A DNA stretch of 28,170 nucleotides from an uncultured Spongiibacteraceae bacterium (GTDB lineage: Bacteria > Pseudomonadota > Gammaproteobacteria > Pseudomonadales > CAMLJR01): the NCBI GenBank assembly GCA_946480345.1, contig CAMLJR010000018.1:1-28170 (forward strand), in the 5' to 3' direction. The notes beneath the pieces are model-generated. The model worked only from the letters and a program-made list of their open reading frames with translations. It had not been told where the DNA came from and did not search any database. Shown piece by piece: positions 19,793 through 28,005 of the stretch (the first letter of the stretch is position 1; each line of letters starts with the position of its first letter). Position numbers and translations under genes: made by a program.

Positions 19793-21565
19793 TTAGTACG
19801 TACGCGTTTTCGGTTGGAATGTCTCGACCGTTTTCGGCGAGAAGTTAACCGCACGCTTGCCGACGCGTTTTTCGCCGGGGAAATACAAGGAATGGCACAA
19901 CCAATTCTGGTCATCGCGCTCGGGGAAGTCTTCACGGGCATGCGCACCGCGGCTTTCCTTGCGCTCTTCGGCAGCGATTGCCGTCGCTTCGGCGACTTCG
20001 AGCAGGTTGGCCAACTCGAGCGCTTCGATCCGCGCCGTGTTGAACGTATTGCTCTTGTCATCGAGATAAACGTTGTCGATGCGCTGACGCAGATCGGCGA
20101 GTTTCGCGATGCCTTGCTGCATGTAATCGCCACGGCGGAATACGCCGAAGAAATTCTGCATCGTGCTTTGCAGCTCTTTGCGCAGCTCGGCAGTTTTCTC
20201 GCCGCCTTTGCTGGCATTCAAGCGGTTCAAACGCGACATTGCCTGATCGATATCCGAGCTGGTGGCATCGCGATGTTCGATACCTTCGCGCAACGATTTC
20301 TCGATGAACAAACCCGAAGCGCGACCGAATACCACGAGATCGAGCAGCGAGTTGCCGCCGAGACGGTTGGCGCCGTGTACCGATACGCACGCGACTTCGC
20401 CACAAGCAAACAGCCCCGGGATGATTTGGTCGTTGCCGTTGGCGTCGATGGTTAACGCCTGACCATGAATATTGGTCGGAATACCGCCCATCATGTAATG
20501 GCAGGTCGGCACGACTGGAATCGGCTCTTTAACCGGATCGGCATGCGCGAACGTAATCGATAGTTCGCAGATGCCCGGCAAACGCGAGTGCAGTACTTCT
20601 TCACCGAGATGATCGAGCTTGAGGTAAACGTGATCGCCATCGGGACCGCAACCGCGGCCTTCGATGATTTCCATGATCATCGAGCGCGCAACAACGTCGC
20701 GGCCGGCAAGGTCTTTCGCATTCGGCGCGTAACGCTCCATGAAGCGCTCGCCATTCTTGTTGATCAGGTAACCGCCTTCGCCGCGGCAACCCTCGGTGAC
20801 GAGCACTCCCGCACCGGCGATACCGGTCGGGTGGAACTGCCACATCTCGATGTCTTGTACCGGGAAGCCGGCACGCAACGCCATGCCAACGCCGTCACCG
20901 GTGTTGATATGCGCATTGGTAGTCGATGCGAAAATACGGCCCGCACCACCGGTGGCGAATACGGTCGCTTTCGATTTCACATAAACGACTTCGCCGGATT
21001 CCATGCAGATGGCGATAACGCCGGTAACAACGCCATCCTGATTCTTGACCAGATCGACCGCATACCACTCATTGAAGAACTGCGTGTTGTTCTTCAGGTT
21101 GGCTTGATACAGCGTGTGCAGCAATGCGTGGCCGGTACGGTCGGCTGCCGCGCAGGTACGCGCCGCTTGACCACCTTCGCCGAAATTCTTCGATTGACCG
21201 CCGAATGGGCGCTGATAAATACGGCCTTCGTCAGTACGCGAAAACGGCAGCCCCATGTGATCGAGTTCGAATACCGCTTCCGGGCCAACACTGCACATGT
21301 ATTCGATCGCGTCCTGGTCGCCGATGTAATCGGAACCCTTGACGGTATCGTACATATGCCAGCGCCAATCATCGTTGGGGTCTGCACTGGCGATCGCACA
21401 GGTGATACCACCCTGCGCCGAGACAGTGTGCGAACGGGTCGGGAATACTTTGGAAATTACTGCGGTTTTGTAACCGGATTGCGACAACTGCAGCGCCGCG
21501 CGCATACCTGCGCCACCGCCACCAACGATGACGCCATCAAACGAAATGGTACGAATATTAGCCAT
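19793..21565 (-). CDS. sdhA: Succinate dehydrogenase flavoprotein subunit
   Basis: A 590-residue catalytic flavoprotein of complex II that oxidises succinate to fumarate. The FAD motif is [15 protein letters not shown] (11-25), and the covalent FAD-His is His46 in [12 protein letters not shown]. The active-site region [25 protein letters not shown] is present, as are the capping-domain motif RDVVARSM and [18 protein letters not shown]. The frame is open 17 codons further upstream, but ATG at 21565 ([10 protein letters not shown]) fits the family N-terminus and has GGGG before it. Its start overlaps the 3' end of sdhD by 8 bases. Confidence 0.98.
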   Translation of the reverse strand: MANIRTISFDGVIVGGGGAGMRAALQLSQSGYKTAVISKVFPTRSHTVSAQGGITCAIASADPNDDWRWHMYDTVKGSDYIGDQDAIEYMCSVGPEAVFELDHMGLPFSRTDEGRIYQRPFGGQSKNFGEGGQAARTCAAADRTGHALLHTLYQANLKNNTQFFNEWYAVDLVKNQDGVVTGVIAICMESGEVVYVKSKATVFATGGAGRIFASTTNAHINTGDGVGMALRAGFPVQDIEMWQFHPTGIAGAGVLVTEGCRGEGGYLINKNGERFMERYAPNAKDLAGRDVVARSMIMEIIEGRGCGPDGDHVYLKLDHLGEEVLHSRLPGICELSITFAHADPVKEPIPVVPTCHYMMGGIPTNIHGQALTIDANGNDQIIPGLFACGEVACVSVHGANRLGGNSLLDLVVFGRASGLFIEKSLREGIEHRDATSSDIDQAMSRLNRLNASKGGEKTAELRKELQSTMQNFFGVFRRGDYMQQGIAKLADLRQRIDNVYLDDKSNTFNTARIEALELANLLEVAEATAIAAEERKESRGAHAREDFPERDDQNWLCHSLYFPGEKRVGKRAVNFSPKTVETFQPKTRTY

Positions 21566-21932
21566 GGTTACCCCACAGAATCTGGATGCCCCAAACAACA
21601 TAGGTGAACAGTGCAATCGCGATAACTGCCTGGAAAATCAGGCGCAACACGTTGCCTTTCGCACCCAACATGCGTTCGGTCAAATAATCAGTCGATACCG
21701 ACCACAAACCGATCCACGCATGCGCAGCAATCGACAGCAGAGCCGCCAGACTGAATACGCGCACCCAGGTTTGCGAAAACAGGGCGACCCATTCCGCGTA
21801 CTGAAGCTCGGGACCAAAAAACACAACACCAACAATAAAGAAGGTATATGCCAGCAATACCACTGCGGTGACACGCTGAATCAGCCAGTCGGATAAACCG
21901 CTGCGACCGAGGTTAGTGACTGCGGTTACCAT
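21558..21932 (-). CDS. sdhD: Succinate dehydrogenase membrane anchor subunit D
   Basis: A 124-residue inner-membrane protein with three helices (about 18-40, 55-78 and 92-117). It anchors SdhAB and, with SdhC, binds haem b and ubiquinone. His71 in [15 protein letters not shown] matches the E. coli haem ligand, and Asp82-Tyr83 match the quinone-site residues. ATG at 21932 has GGGAG seven bases upstream. It overlaps sdhC by 7 bases and sdhA by 8, a tightly coupled order sdhC-sdhD-sdhA-sdhB. Confidence 0.95.
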   Translation of the reverse strand: MVTAVTNLGRSGLSDWLIQRVTAVVLLAYTFFIVGVVFFGPELQYAEWVALFSQTWVRVFSLAALLSIAAHAWIGLWSVSTDYLTERMLGAKGNVLRLIFQAVIAIALFTYVVWGIQILWGNHG

Positions 21933-22300
21933 ATGAATGCTCCCACCAATACGATCAGTACAATCGATACGATAATGACGATACGCGCACCGCGCGCACC
22001 GCCTTCAAGCGTCTCGCCGACGCCAACATCCATGATCAAGTGCTTTATGCCGGCGACAGTGTGATAAATCAGCGCAGCCAGCACGCCCCACACAATCAGC
22101 TTGCAGAAAAACGAATCGAATAATGCCTTGGTGCTGTTGAAGCCCTCTTCGCTTGATAGCGAAACACTCAACAACCACAGCAGAATCGCGGCACCGCCAA
22201 ACAAAATGACGCCGGAGATACGATGGAGAATGGAAACATAGGCAGTAATCGGCAGCGAAATCGTGCCGAGATCTAAATTCACGGGGCGCTTGGTCTTCAC
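21926..22300 (-). CDS. sdhC: Succinate dehydrogenase cytochrome b556 subunit
   Basis: A 124-residue three-helix inner-membrane subunit of complex II. The N-terminus KRPVNLDLGTISLPITA and the helix-1 entry ILHRISGVILF match E. coli SdhC. Ser23 and Arg27 correspond to the quinone-site Ser27/Arg31, and His80 in IYHTVAGIKHLIMDVG corresponds to the haem ligand His84. The start is GTG at 22300, chosen because it gives the family N-terminus; its ribosome binding site is weak. It heads the sdhCDAB block, with a promoter about 160 bases upstream. Confidence 0.95.
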   Translation of the reverse strand: MKTKRPVNLDLGTISLPITAYVSILHRISGVILFGGAAILLWLLSVSLSSEEGFNSTKALFDSFFCKLIVWGVLAALIYHTVAGIKHLIMDVGVGETLEGGARGARIVIIVSIVLIVLVGAFIW

Positions 22301-22457
22301 GGATTCATCACACTAGTTATGGCCCGAGCGCAATTCGTTTCGAATGAAACAAACCATCGAGCAGTTACATGGAAGTGAAACACGTACGGTGAAATGATTC
22401 GCTTTCGACGCGGCAACACCATTGAAACAGGCTGTCACTACGCAGAAAACGCCGCGC

Positions 22458-22486
22458 ATTATAGGCAGATCAACTTTGAATTACAA
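22458..22486 (-). promoter_or_regulatory. Predicted sigma70 promoter of sdhCDAB
   Basis: On the minus strand TTGTAA (22486-22481; 4 of 6 to the -35), a 17-base spacer and a perfect TATAAT (22463-22458). Transcription would start near 22450, leaving a leader of about 150 bases before the sdhC GTG. Confidence 0.62.
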
Positions 22487-22634
22487 ATTGGCAATATGGC
22501 GTAATAACGCGACAACAAGGCCTTTTTTGCACCGTTTTTAATTGAAAACTAATGGGCCAGAACATGAATTGCTCAATATGGGAATCGTTAGCCGAATTAC
22601 CCGAATTCAGTTCCCCGCGCACGATCTTTGCTTT

Positions 22635-22640
22635 TATAAT
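22635..22640 (+). promoter_or_regulatory. Candidate -10 element of gltA promoter
   Basis: A perfect TATAAT on the plus strand, about 210 bases before the gltA ATG. The sequence 16-18 bases upstream (TTCCCC-like) is a poor -35, so an activator may be needed or the real promoter may lie elsewhere. Confidence 0.35.
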
Positions 22641-22848
22641 GCGTCGCGTCCTAGCGCCCTCGTGCATATCTACTTTTCAAGCACGAAGCCGGCCGCCTCG
22701 TTCCGACACCGATTGCATGCCGCGCCACGGCTCGACCCCAACGGTCCCTGCTGTACATACGCGCGCTGCGAATGCCATTTGAAAATCTAGTTACCTATTT
22801 TTTGTTTGTAGATGACCTATTGAGTTAGTGGATGAAGAGGAGCCCGCA

Positions 22849-24138
22849 ATGACCGATAAGAAAGCGAAACTAGCCATCGATGGAAAGGCGCCAATCGAGT
22901 TGCCAATTTATTCAGGCACCATGGGGCCCGACGTAATCGATGTCGGTGCGCTACTCACCAACGGCTACTTCACCTACGACCCTGGCTTTGTCTCAACTGC
23001 CGCGTGCGAATCGAAGATCACCTTCATCGACGGCGATAACGGCGTCCTGCTGCACCGCGGCTATCCGATCGAGCAGCTCGCGGAAAAATCCGATTACCTC
23101 GAAACCTGCTACCTGCTACTGAATGGCGAGCTGCCGACTCAGGCGCAAAAAGTCGCGTTCGAAGAGCGCGTGCGCAAGCACACCATGGTGCACGACCAGA
23201 TCACCAGCTTTTTCAAAGGTTTTCGCCGCGATGCACACCCGATGGCGATCATGTGCGGCGTCATCGGCGCGCTGTCGGCGTTCTATCATGATTCGCTCGA
23301 CATCAATAATCCGCAACATCGCGAAACCTCGGCAATTCGCCTGATTGCGAAAATGCCGACGCTCGCTGCAATGGCGTACAAATATTCGATCGGCCTGCCA
23401 TTCATGTATCCGCAGAACAATCTGAACTACGCCGAAAACTTCCTGTACATGATGTTCGGCAACCCCTGCGAAGACTACAAAGTCAGCCCGGTTCTGGCGC
23501 GCGCAATGGATCGCATTTTCCTGCTGCACGCCGACCACGAGCAAAACGCGTCCACTTCCACCGTGCGCCTGACTGGCTCGACCGGCGCCAATCCGTTTGC
23601 GTGTATCGCAGCGGGTGTTGCTGCGCTGTGGGGTCCATCGCATGGTGGCGCCAACGAAGCCGTGCTGAACATGCTCGAAGAAATCGGTGACGAGTCGCGC
23701 ATTCCGGAGTTCATCGAACGCGCGAAAGATAAAAACTCGGGCTTCAAGTTGATGGGCTTCGGCCATCGCGTTTACAAGAACTTCGATCCGCGCGCGAAAG
23801 TAATGAAGCAAACCGCAGACGAAGTACTGAACGAACTCGGTCTCAACAACGATCCGCTCCTGCGCATCGCGAAGAAACTCGAAAAAATCGCTCTCGAAGA
23901 TCCGTATTTCATTCAGAAAAAACTGTACCCGAACGTCGACTTCTATTCAGGCATCATTCTGAAAGCGATCGGCATTCCAAGCAGCATGTTCACGGTAATT
24001 TTCGCGCTCGGTCGCACTCCCGGCTGGATTGCGCACTGGAACGAAATGATCAGCGGCAGCTACAAAATCGGTCGCCCGCGCCAGCTTTACACCGGCGCAA
24101 CGACTCGCGATTATCCCGCGCTGGATAAACGCGGCTGA
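22849..24138 (+). CDS. gltA: Citrate synthase (type II, hexameric)
   Basis: A 429-residue citrate synthase that condenses acetyl-CoA and oxaloacetate at the entry to the TCA cycle. The catalytic triad is His265 in GPSHGGANE, His306 in [14 protein letters not shown] and Asp364 in PNVDFYSG. The length and N-terminal extension match the NADH-sensitive gram-negative type II enzymes such as E. coli GltA. ATG at 22849 has GAGGAG seven bases upstream; an in-frame ATG seven codons earlier lacks a site. It is divergent from sdhCDAB and followed by a strong terminator. Confidence 0.98.
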   Translation: MTDKKAKLAIDGKAPIELPIYSGTMGPDVIDVGALLTNGYFTYDPGFVSTAACESKITFIDGDNGVLLHRGYPIEQLAEKSDYLETCYLLLNGELPTQAQKVAFEERVRKHTMVHDQITSFFKGFRRDAHPMAIMCGVIGALSAFYHDSLDINNPQHRETSAIRLIAKMPTLAAMAYKYSIGLPFMYPQNNLNYAENFLYMMFGNPCEDYKVSPVLARAMDRIFLLHADHEQNASTSTVRLTGSTGANPFACIAAGVAALWGPSHGGANEAVLNMLEEIGDESRIPEFIERAKDKNSGFKLMGFGHRVYKNFDPRAKVMKQTADEVLNELGLNNDPLLRIAKKLEKIALEDPYFIQKKLYPNVDFYSGIILKAIGIPSSMFTVIFALGRTPGWIAHWNEMISGSYKIGRPRQLYTGATTRDYPALDKRG

Positions 24139-24154
24139 TTTCGCTGCTTATTCA

Positions 24155-24184
24155 AAAAACGCCCGCCTCGCTGCGGGCGTTTTT
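24155..24184 (+). terminator. Rho-independent terminator after gltA
   Basis: A 12-bp perfect stem, AAAAACGCCCGC / GCGGGCGTTTTT, with a 6-base loop, 16 bases after the gltA stop. Its A/T flanks are symmetrical, so it could also stop the convergent feo transcript. Confidence 0.93.
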
Positions 24185-24259
24185 GTTTTAGCGCGGGACC
24201 GACAAATAAACCCGCAGCCGCATTCAGATGTATTTAATTCGATAAGATTTTTTACGGAT

Positions 24260-24505
24260 TTATTTTTTCGACGAAGACGAGTTCGCGGGACAACTATCGC
24301 AACTGCTGCAACCACTACCGCATCCACCGCCTCCCGCGATACGCGCCCCAACCCCATTTACCCAGCGCGGATAACGCGATTGTTGCAAACGATTGGCGAG
24401 TGCAACGCGCCAGCCCGGTACGATACGACCCAACATATATAACGCACTTATCAGCACCGCCGTGATGACGATGAGCCATTGCGCAAGGTCGTACCAGCTA
24501 TTCAC
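24260..24505 (-). CDS. FeoB-associated Cys-rich membrane protein (DUF6587-like)
   Basis: An 81-residue small membrane protein. One N-terminal helix (about 4-24, LAQWLIVITAVLISALYML) is followed by a short basic stretch (RVALANRLQQSRYPRWV). A Gly/Cys-rich tail, GGGGCGSGCSSCDSCP (about 58-73), holds four cysteines, and the protein ends in serines and lysines. Such proteins commonly follow feoB; a role in Fe(II) transport or FeoB assembly is suspected but not known. The start is uncertain: GTG at 24505 with GAAGAG upstream is preferred, 28 bases after the feoB stop. The longer frame to 24616 overlaps feoB and adds no helix. It occupies the place of feoC. Confidence 0.7.
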   Translation of the reverse strand: MNSWYDLAQWLIVITAVLISALYMLGRIVPGWRVALANRLQQSRYPRWVNGVGARIAGGGGCGSGCSSCDSCPANSSSSKK

Positions 24506-24533
24506 AACTTCGCACTCTTCATAATCGGGCGCG

Positions 24534-26390
24534 TCATAACCAGCGACTCGCGAGCTGATAAGTAATGAACGCGGCGATGTAGGCCAAGGCGAACAAATAA
24601 CCGGTTGCGATCGCAACGATCTTCCATGAGTTTGTCTCTCGGCGAATCACCGCAAGCGTGGCCAGACATTGCGGCGCGAATACGTACCACGCCAATAGCG
24701 ACAACGCCGTCGGCAGCGACCATTGCGCCGAAATCAGCGGCGCAAGCTGTGCGGCGGCGTTATCCGATGCCGCTGATAACGCATACACCGTCGCCAATGC
24801 ACTGACGGCGACTTCACGCGCGGCGAGGCCCGGTATCAGTGCGATGCAAATCTGCCAGTTGAAGCCGATCGGCGCGAATACATATTGCAGCGCGTGGCCG
24901 ATGCGCCCCGCCAGGCTGTAATCGATCGCCGGCTGGGTGTAACCCGGCGGCGGTGCCGGAAAACTCGACAGAAACCACAGCAGTACGCTCAACGCCAGAA
25001 TGATGGTGCCGACCCGACTGATAAAAATACTGGCGCGCTCCCACAGACCGATGGCGACATCGCGTAGATGCGGGACGCGATACGACGGTAATTCCAGCAA
25101 AAGCGTGTGCTCTGCGCCGCGATCGCGGCCCAGCAGCTTCATCACCCAGGCGACCAGCAGTGCGCTGAACACACCGCCGAAATAAAGACCGAACAGCACC
25201 ACGCCCTGCAAATTGAACAGACCGAATACGCTCTGCTGTGGAATGAACGCACCGATCAACAACGTGTATACCGGCAGTCGCGCCGAGCAGGTAATTAACG
25301 GCGTCACCAGAATCGTCACCAGACGATCGCGTTCGTCCTGAATCGTCCGCGTCGCCATGATTGCCGGAATCGCACACGCGAAACCCGACAGCAGCGGAAT
25401 GAACGAACGGCCGGTCAAGCCGGCGCTGACCATCATGCGGTCGAGCAGAAACGCCGCGCGCGGCAAGTAGCCCGACTCTTCGAGCGCGAGAATAAACAGG
25501 AACAGAAACAGAATTTGCGGCAGAAATACCAATACGCTGCCGGTACCGGCGATCACACCTTCGACCAGCAAACTGCGCAACAAACCATCGGGCAATACAT
25601 CGCCGATCCACCCGCCCAGCGCACCAATGGCGGCATCGATGCCATCCATTAATGGCGCCGCCCACGAAAATACGGCCTGAAACATCAGGAACATCACGAC
25701 GGCGAGAATCAGCAGACCGCCCACCGGATGCAGTACCCAGCGATCGAGCGCATCGTCGATAACGGCGGTACGACGCGGTACCACCACGGCATCGCGCAGC
25801 AGATCGCGAACGCTGGCATGCAGATCGACATCGGCTGCCAATGGTGCCGGCATCGATGGAATCGGTCCGTCGAGTACTTCCAGTAACTTGGCGCCGCCGC
25901 CGTGTCGCACGGCAACAGTTTCGATCACCGGTACGCCGAGCGCGTGCTCCAACTTCGCCACGTCAATGCTGATGCCCCGCCGCGCCGCGGCATCCATCAT
26001 GTTCAGCGCGACGACCATCGGCAGACCGAGCTGGCGCAACTCCAACGCGAAACGCAAATGTAAACGCAGATTGGTGGCGTCGACGACGCAGACGATCAGA
26101 TCGGGCTTTGCCTCTCCTTCACGCTGACCGAGACAAACATCGCGCGTGATTTCTTCATCGAGACTGGTTGCGCTCAGGCTATAAGCGCCAGGCAAATCAA
26201 GGATGCGAATCGCGCGCCCTGACGGCAGCGTGCAGCGCCCCTCCTTGCGCTCGACGGTAACGCCCGCGTAATTCGCCACCTTCTGGCGGCTGCCGGTGAG
26301 CAGATTGAACAACGCGGTCTTGCCGCAATTGGGGTTGCCGACCAGAGCAATATGCTCAGCCATTTTTTGCACGGGAATCGACATATTCAT
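24534..26390 (-). CDS. feoB: Ferrous iron transport protein B (GTPase-permease)
   Basis: A 618-residue inner-membrane Fe(II) transporter. The N-terminal G domain has G1 GNPNCGKT (18-25), G3 DLPG (65-68) and G4 NMMD (130-133). The membrane domain contains the two Gate repeats: GFACAIPAIMATRTI with the conserved Cys, and GLAAREVAVSALATVYA. It is shorter than E. coli FeoB, which is normal for one FeoB subgroup, and shows no frameshift. The ATG at 26390 lies 2 bases after the feoA stop; a downstream ATG at 26363 would give the more usual N-terminus (MAEHIALVGNP), and neither has a clear ribosome binding site. Confidence 0.95.
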   Translation of the reverse strand: MNMSIPVQKMAEHIALVGNPNCGKTALFNLLTGSRQKVANYAGVTVERKEGRCTLPSGRAIRILDLPGAYSLSATSLDEEITRDVCLGQREGEAKPDLIVCVVDATNLRLHLRFALELRQLGLPMVVALNMMDAAARRGISIDVAKLEHALGVPVIETVAVRHGGGAKLLEVLDGPIPSMPAPLAADVDLHASVRDLLRDAVVVPRRTAVIDDALDRWVLHPVGGLLILAVVMFLMFQAVFSWAAPLMDGIDAAIGALGGWIGDVLPDGLLRSLLVEGVIAGTGSVLVFLPQILFLFLFILALEESGYLPRAAFLLDRMMVSAGLTGRSFIPLLSGFACAIPAIMATRTIQDERDRLVTILVTPLITCSARLPVYTLLIGAFIPQQSVFGLFNLQGVVLFGLYFGGVFSALLVAWVMKLLGRDRGAEHTLLLELPSYRVPHLRDVAIGLWERASIFISRVGTIILALSVLLWFLSSFPAPPPGYTQPAIDYSLAGRIGHALQYVFAPIGFNWQICIALIPGLAAREVAVSALATVYALSAASDNAAAQLAPLISAQWSLPTALSLLAWYVFAPQCLATLAVIRRETNSWKIVAIATGYLFALAYIAAFITYQLASRWL

Positions 26391-26392
26391 CG

Positions 26393-26635
26393 TTATGCCG
26401 CCGCCGGCTGGACGACCACACGCGACGCTTCAGCACGGCGCAACGCAAACCGCGTGAAACCAATCTGCACGACGACTGGATCTGCGCCGATCAAACCGCG
26501 TGCGACGACCCGCACCGGCTCGCCGGCGACAAAACCGAGATCGCGCAGACGACCGGCAATCGCATCGGCGCTGCTTTTTTCCTCGATGCGTTCAATGGTG
26601 GCAGCGTGGCCGAAGGGCAAATCACAAAGAAGCAT
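26393..26635 (-). CDS. feoA: Ferrous iron transport protein A
   Basis: An 80-residue SH3-like cytoplasmic protein that works with FeoB. Typical segments are LCDLPFGHAATIERI (about 3-17), GRLRDLGFVAGEPVRVVARG (about 28-47) and a closing strand FALRRAEASRVVV. ATG at 26635 is preferred over an upstream start at 26737, because it gives the family length and lies downstream of the promoter and Fur-box-like sequence. Its ribosome binding site is weak. It is the first gene of feoA-feoB-Cys-rich protein. Confidence 0.9.
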   Translation of the reverse strand: MLLCDLPFGHAATIERIEEKSSADAIAGRLRDLGFVAGEPVRVVARGLIGADPVVVQIGFTRFALRRAEASRVVVQPAAA

Positions 26636-26650
26636 TAACAAAAGCCTAAA

Positions 26651-26694
26651 TGAGAATGATTTTTGATTATAGGGTGTGGCTTGTGCGCTGACCA
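26651..26694 (-). promoter_or_regulatory. Predicted feoA promoter overlapped by a Fur-box-like site
   Basis: On the minus strand TGGTCA (26694-26689; 4 of 6 to the -35), a 17-base spacer and a perfect TATAAT (26671-26666). The plus-strand stretch 26651-26669, TGAGAATGATTTTTGATTA, overlaps the -10 and start region. Its first 15 bases match the Fur 7-1-7 consensus TGATAATNATTATCA at 10 of 14 fixed positions. A Fur site covering the promoter of a ferrous iron operon is what iron repression would need. Confidence 0.6.
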
Positions 26695-26855
26695 GATCGA
26701 ACAACCCGAAAACGCCAGCATGCACCGCATCGATCAATGTTTTTCGATCATCGATTAACGCCTCTCATCGAAATGAGTCATGCCGAAGCGGTGTTCGCGT
26801 TCCTATACTGCGCCAGCCTTTGAGTCGTTTAGTTCTGTGTTTAGGAGAGTTATTC

Positions 26856-27194
26856 ATGAATTTGGGCGCATATATCGTTCACAACTACGATTTTTATTTT
26901 GACGCTGCCGACAAGGCCAATGGCAGCTTGTATCTTGCCGCTGAGCGCGGAGCCGACGAGGAGGCCATCGAGCCGGCTATCGATCGCTTGCGCGCTGCGG
27001 GCATCTGGTCAAGCGAGCCCTACAAAACCGTCCCCGATGCTCAGCGCCAGGCGTACGCCGAGCAAATGCAATTCATCGGTTGCACGCAATTCGATAGTAA
27101 TGGCAAAACACTGCTTGCCACGCGTTACACGCACCCGAAATATCCGAGCAGCGCGGAACGTTACGCGCAATGGTTAAAGGTATTAGTCGGCTAA
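26856..27194 (+). CDS. Hypothetical protein, 112 aa
   Basis: I do not recognise this family. ATG at 26856 has TAGGAGAG about eight bases upstream, so translation is well supported; the frame is open upstream to 26676, but that part overlaps the feoA control region. The protein starts MNLGAYIVHNYDFYFDAADK and has an acidic helical middle (ERGADEEAIEPAIDRLRAAG, about 30-49). Aromatic residues are spread through the C-terminal half (TRYTHPKYPSSAERYAQW). It has no signal peptide or membrane segment. It is divergent from feoA and converges with the TetR gene, ending 4 bases away. Confidence 0.72.
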   Translation: MNLGAYIVHNYDFYFDAADKANGSLYLAAERGADEEAIEPAIDRLRAAGIWSSEPYKTVPDAQRQAYAEQMQFIGCTQFDSNGKTLLATRYTHPKYPSSAERYAQWLKVLVG

Positions 27195-27198
27195 TGAT

Positions 27199-27870
27199 TT
27201 ACGGCGAACTGAATCGGCAACCATTCAAAAACAATTGAATGACGTTATCGATATACGCGCGTCGAGCACGTTCGCTCGGCGCTGGCGCTCCGTAATAAGC
27301 GCATTGGTTCGCCGGCCCCATTACCATTTCCAAAAACTGCATCGCCGCGAAACGCTTATCGGTTACCGCTAACGGCGGTTCGCTTGACGAAGCCAGCACG
27401 GTCGTAATCGCATCGATGACCCGCTCGCGACTTTCGCTGAGTAGATTTACCGGCACTGTCGAAAAACGCCGCACCTCTCCCGCCATTAAACGTTTGAACG
27501 CAATCGTATCGTCGCGCAGTCCCCACTTCAGCATGTGATTACCGACCTGCTTGAGTTGCTGCTCCAGGCCGCCGCCGGCTGCGGAGATTTTCGCGACGGG
27601 CGCTAGAAACAATTCGCGGCGCCGACGGATCACCGCCGTAAATAATTCGTCTTTATCAGCAAAGCGGCTGTAAAGCGTGCGCTTCGCGACGCCCGCTACG
27701 TTCGCCACCGCTTCCATTGTCGTATTACCGAAACCGTGTTCGAGCATCAGTTCGGTCGCGACATCGAGAATTTTTTCCGCAAGCAATTCCGCTGCTTCAC
27801 GCGTTGGCCGACCGGCCGACGACACTGGGGGCATTTTGCGCGGAGATTTTCGCGTTGATGAAATCGGCAT
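27199..27870 (-). CDS. TetR/AcrR family transcriptional regulator
   Basis: A 223-residue one-component repressor. The N-terminal HTH domain follows a basic Ser/Pro leader: GRPTREAAELLAEKILDVAT (20-39), EHGFGNTTMEAVANVAG (about 44-60) and VAKRTLYSRFADKDELF (61-77), the classic TetR recognition-helix region. The C-terminal ligand domain includes LKWGLRDDTIAFKRLMAGE and resembles the AefR/AcrR type. ATG at 27870 has GGAGAG six bases upstream. It is divergent from a lipoprotein gene, with a perfect palindrome between them, so it probably represses both itself and the neighbour. The ligand is unknown. Confidence 0.9.
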   Translation of the reverse strand: MPISSTRKSPRKMPPVSSAGRPTREAAELLAEKILDVATELMLEHGFGNTTMEAVANVAGVAKRTLYSRFADKDELFTAVIRRRRELFLAPVAKISAAGGGLEQQLKQVGNHMLKWGLRDDTIAFKRLMAGEVRRFSTVPVNLLSESRERVIDAITTVLASSSEPPLAVTDKRFAAMQFLEMVMGPANQCAYYGAPAPSERARRAYIDNVIQLFLNGCRFSSP

Positions 27871-27921
27871 CCGCCGCTCTCCATTAAGTTGCAGAATTCG
27901 CGCAGTGTACGCAAAAGACGA

Positions 27922-27943
27922 AATGCAACGCTAGCGTTGCATT
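27922..27943. promoter_or_regulatory. 22-bp perfect palindrome, likely TetR operator
   Basis: Half sites AATGCAACGCT (27922-27932) and AGCGTTGCATT (27933-27943) are exact inverse complements with no spacer. The palindrome lies in the gap between the divergent tetR and lipoprotein genes. It overlaps a candidate plus-strand promoter (TTGCAT at 27937-27942, 18 bases, TTTAAT at 27961-27966). Size, symmetry and place fit TetR-family operators. Confidence 0.78.
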
Positions 27944-28005
27944 AAGCAAACCACGCGTGTTTTAATCGCGGCCTCTTCTAAATCTCTTCAAGCTGCGGTT
28001 CAGCC

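Larger units (their letters stand above)
22301..22848. other. sdhC-gltA divergent control region, no gene seen
   Basis: This 548-base region separates two divergent TCA genes. I see no convincing gene; short open frames at 22542-22790 lack ribosome binding sites. Both genes have long leaders: about 150 bases for sdhC and about 200 for gltA if the TATAAT at 22635 is used. Inverted repeats include ATTCG-TTT-CGAAT overlapping GTTTC-GAAT-GAAAC (22333-22350, sdhC leader) and TCGTGC / GCACGA (22660-22686, gltA leader). Confidence 0.55.

Noticed and set aside
21566..21616. 17-codon upstream extension of sdhA
   Set aside because: It lies wholly within sdhD and does not fit the SdhA family N-terminus; ATG 21565 does.
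22542..22790. Short open frames upstream of gltA as a leader peptide or small gene
   Set aside because: No ribosome binding site and composition unlike coding sequence; treated as leader.
24534..26390. FeoB as a truncated gene because it is shorter than the E. coli protein
   Set aside because: Both Gate motifs and a normal C-terminal helix are present; shorter FeoB proteins of about this length are a regular subgroup.
26676..26855. 60-codon N-terminal extension of the 112-residue hypothetical protein
   Set aside because: It overlaps the feoA promoter region; the TAGGAGAG site clearly sets ATG 26856.
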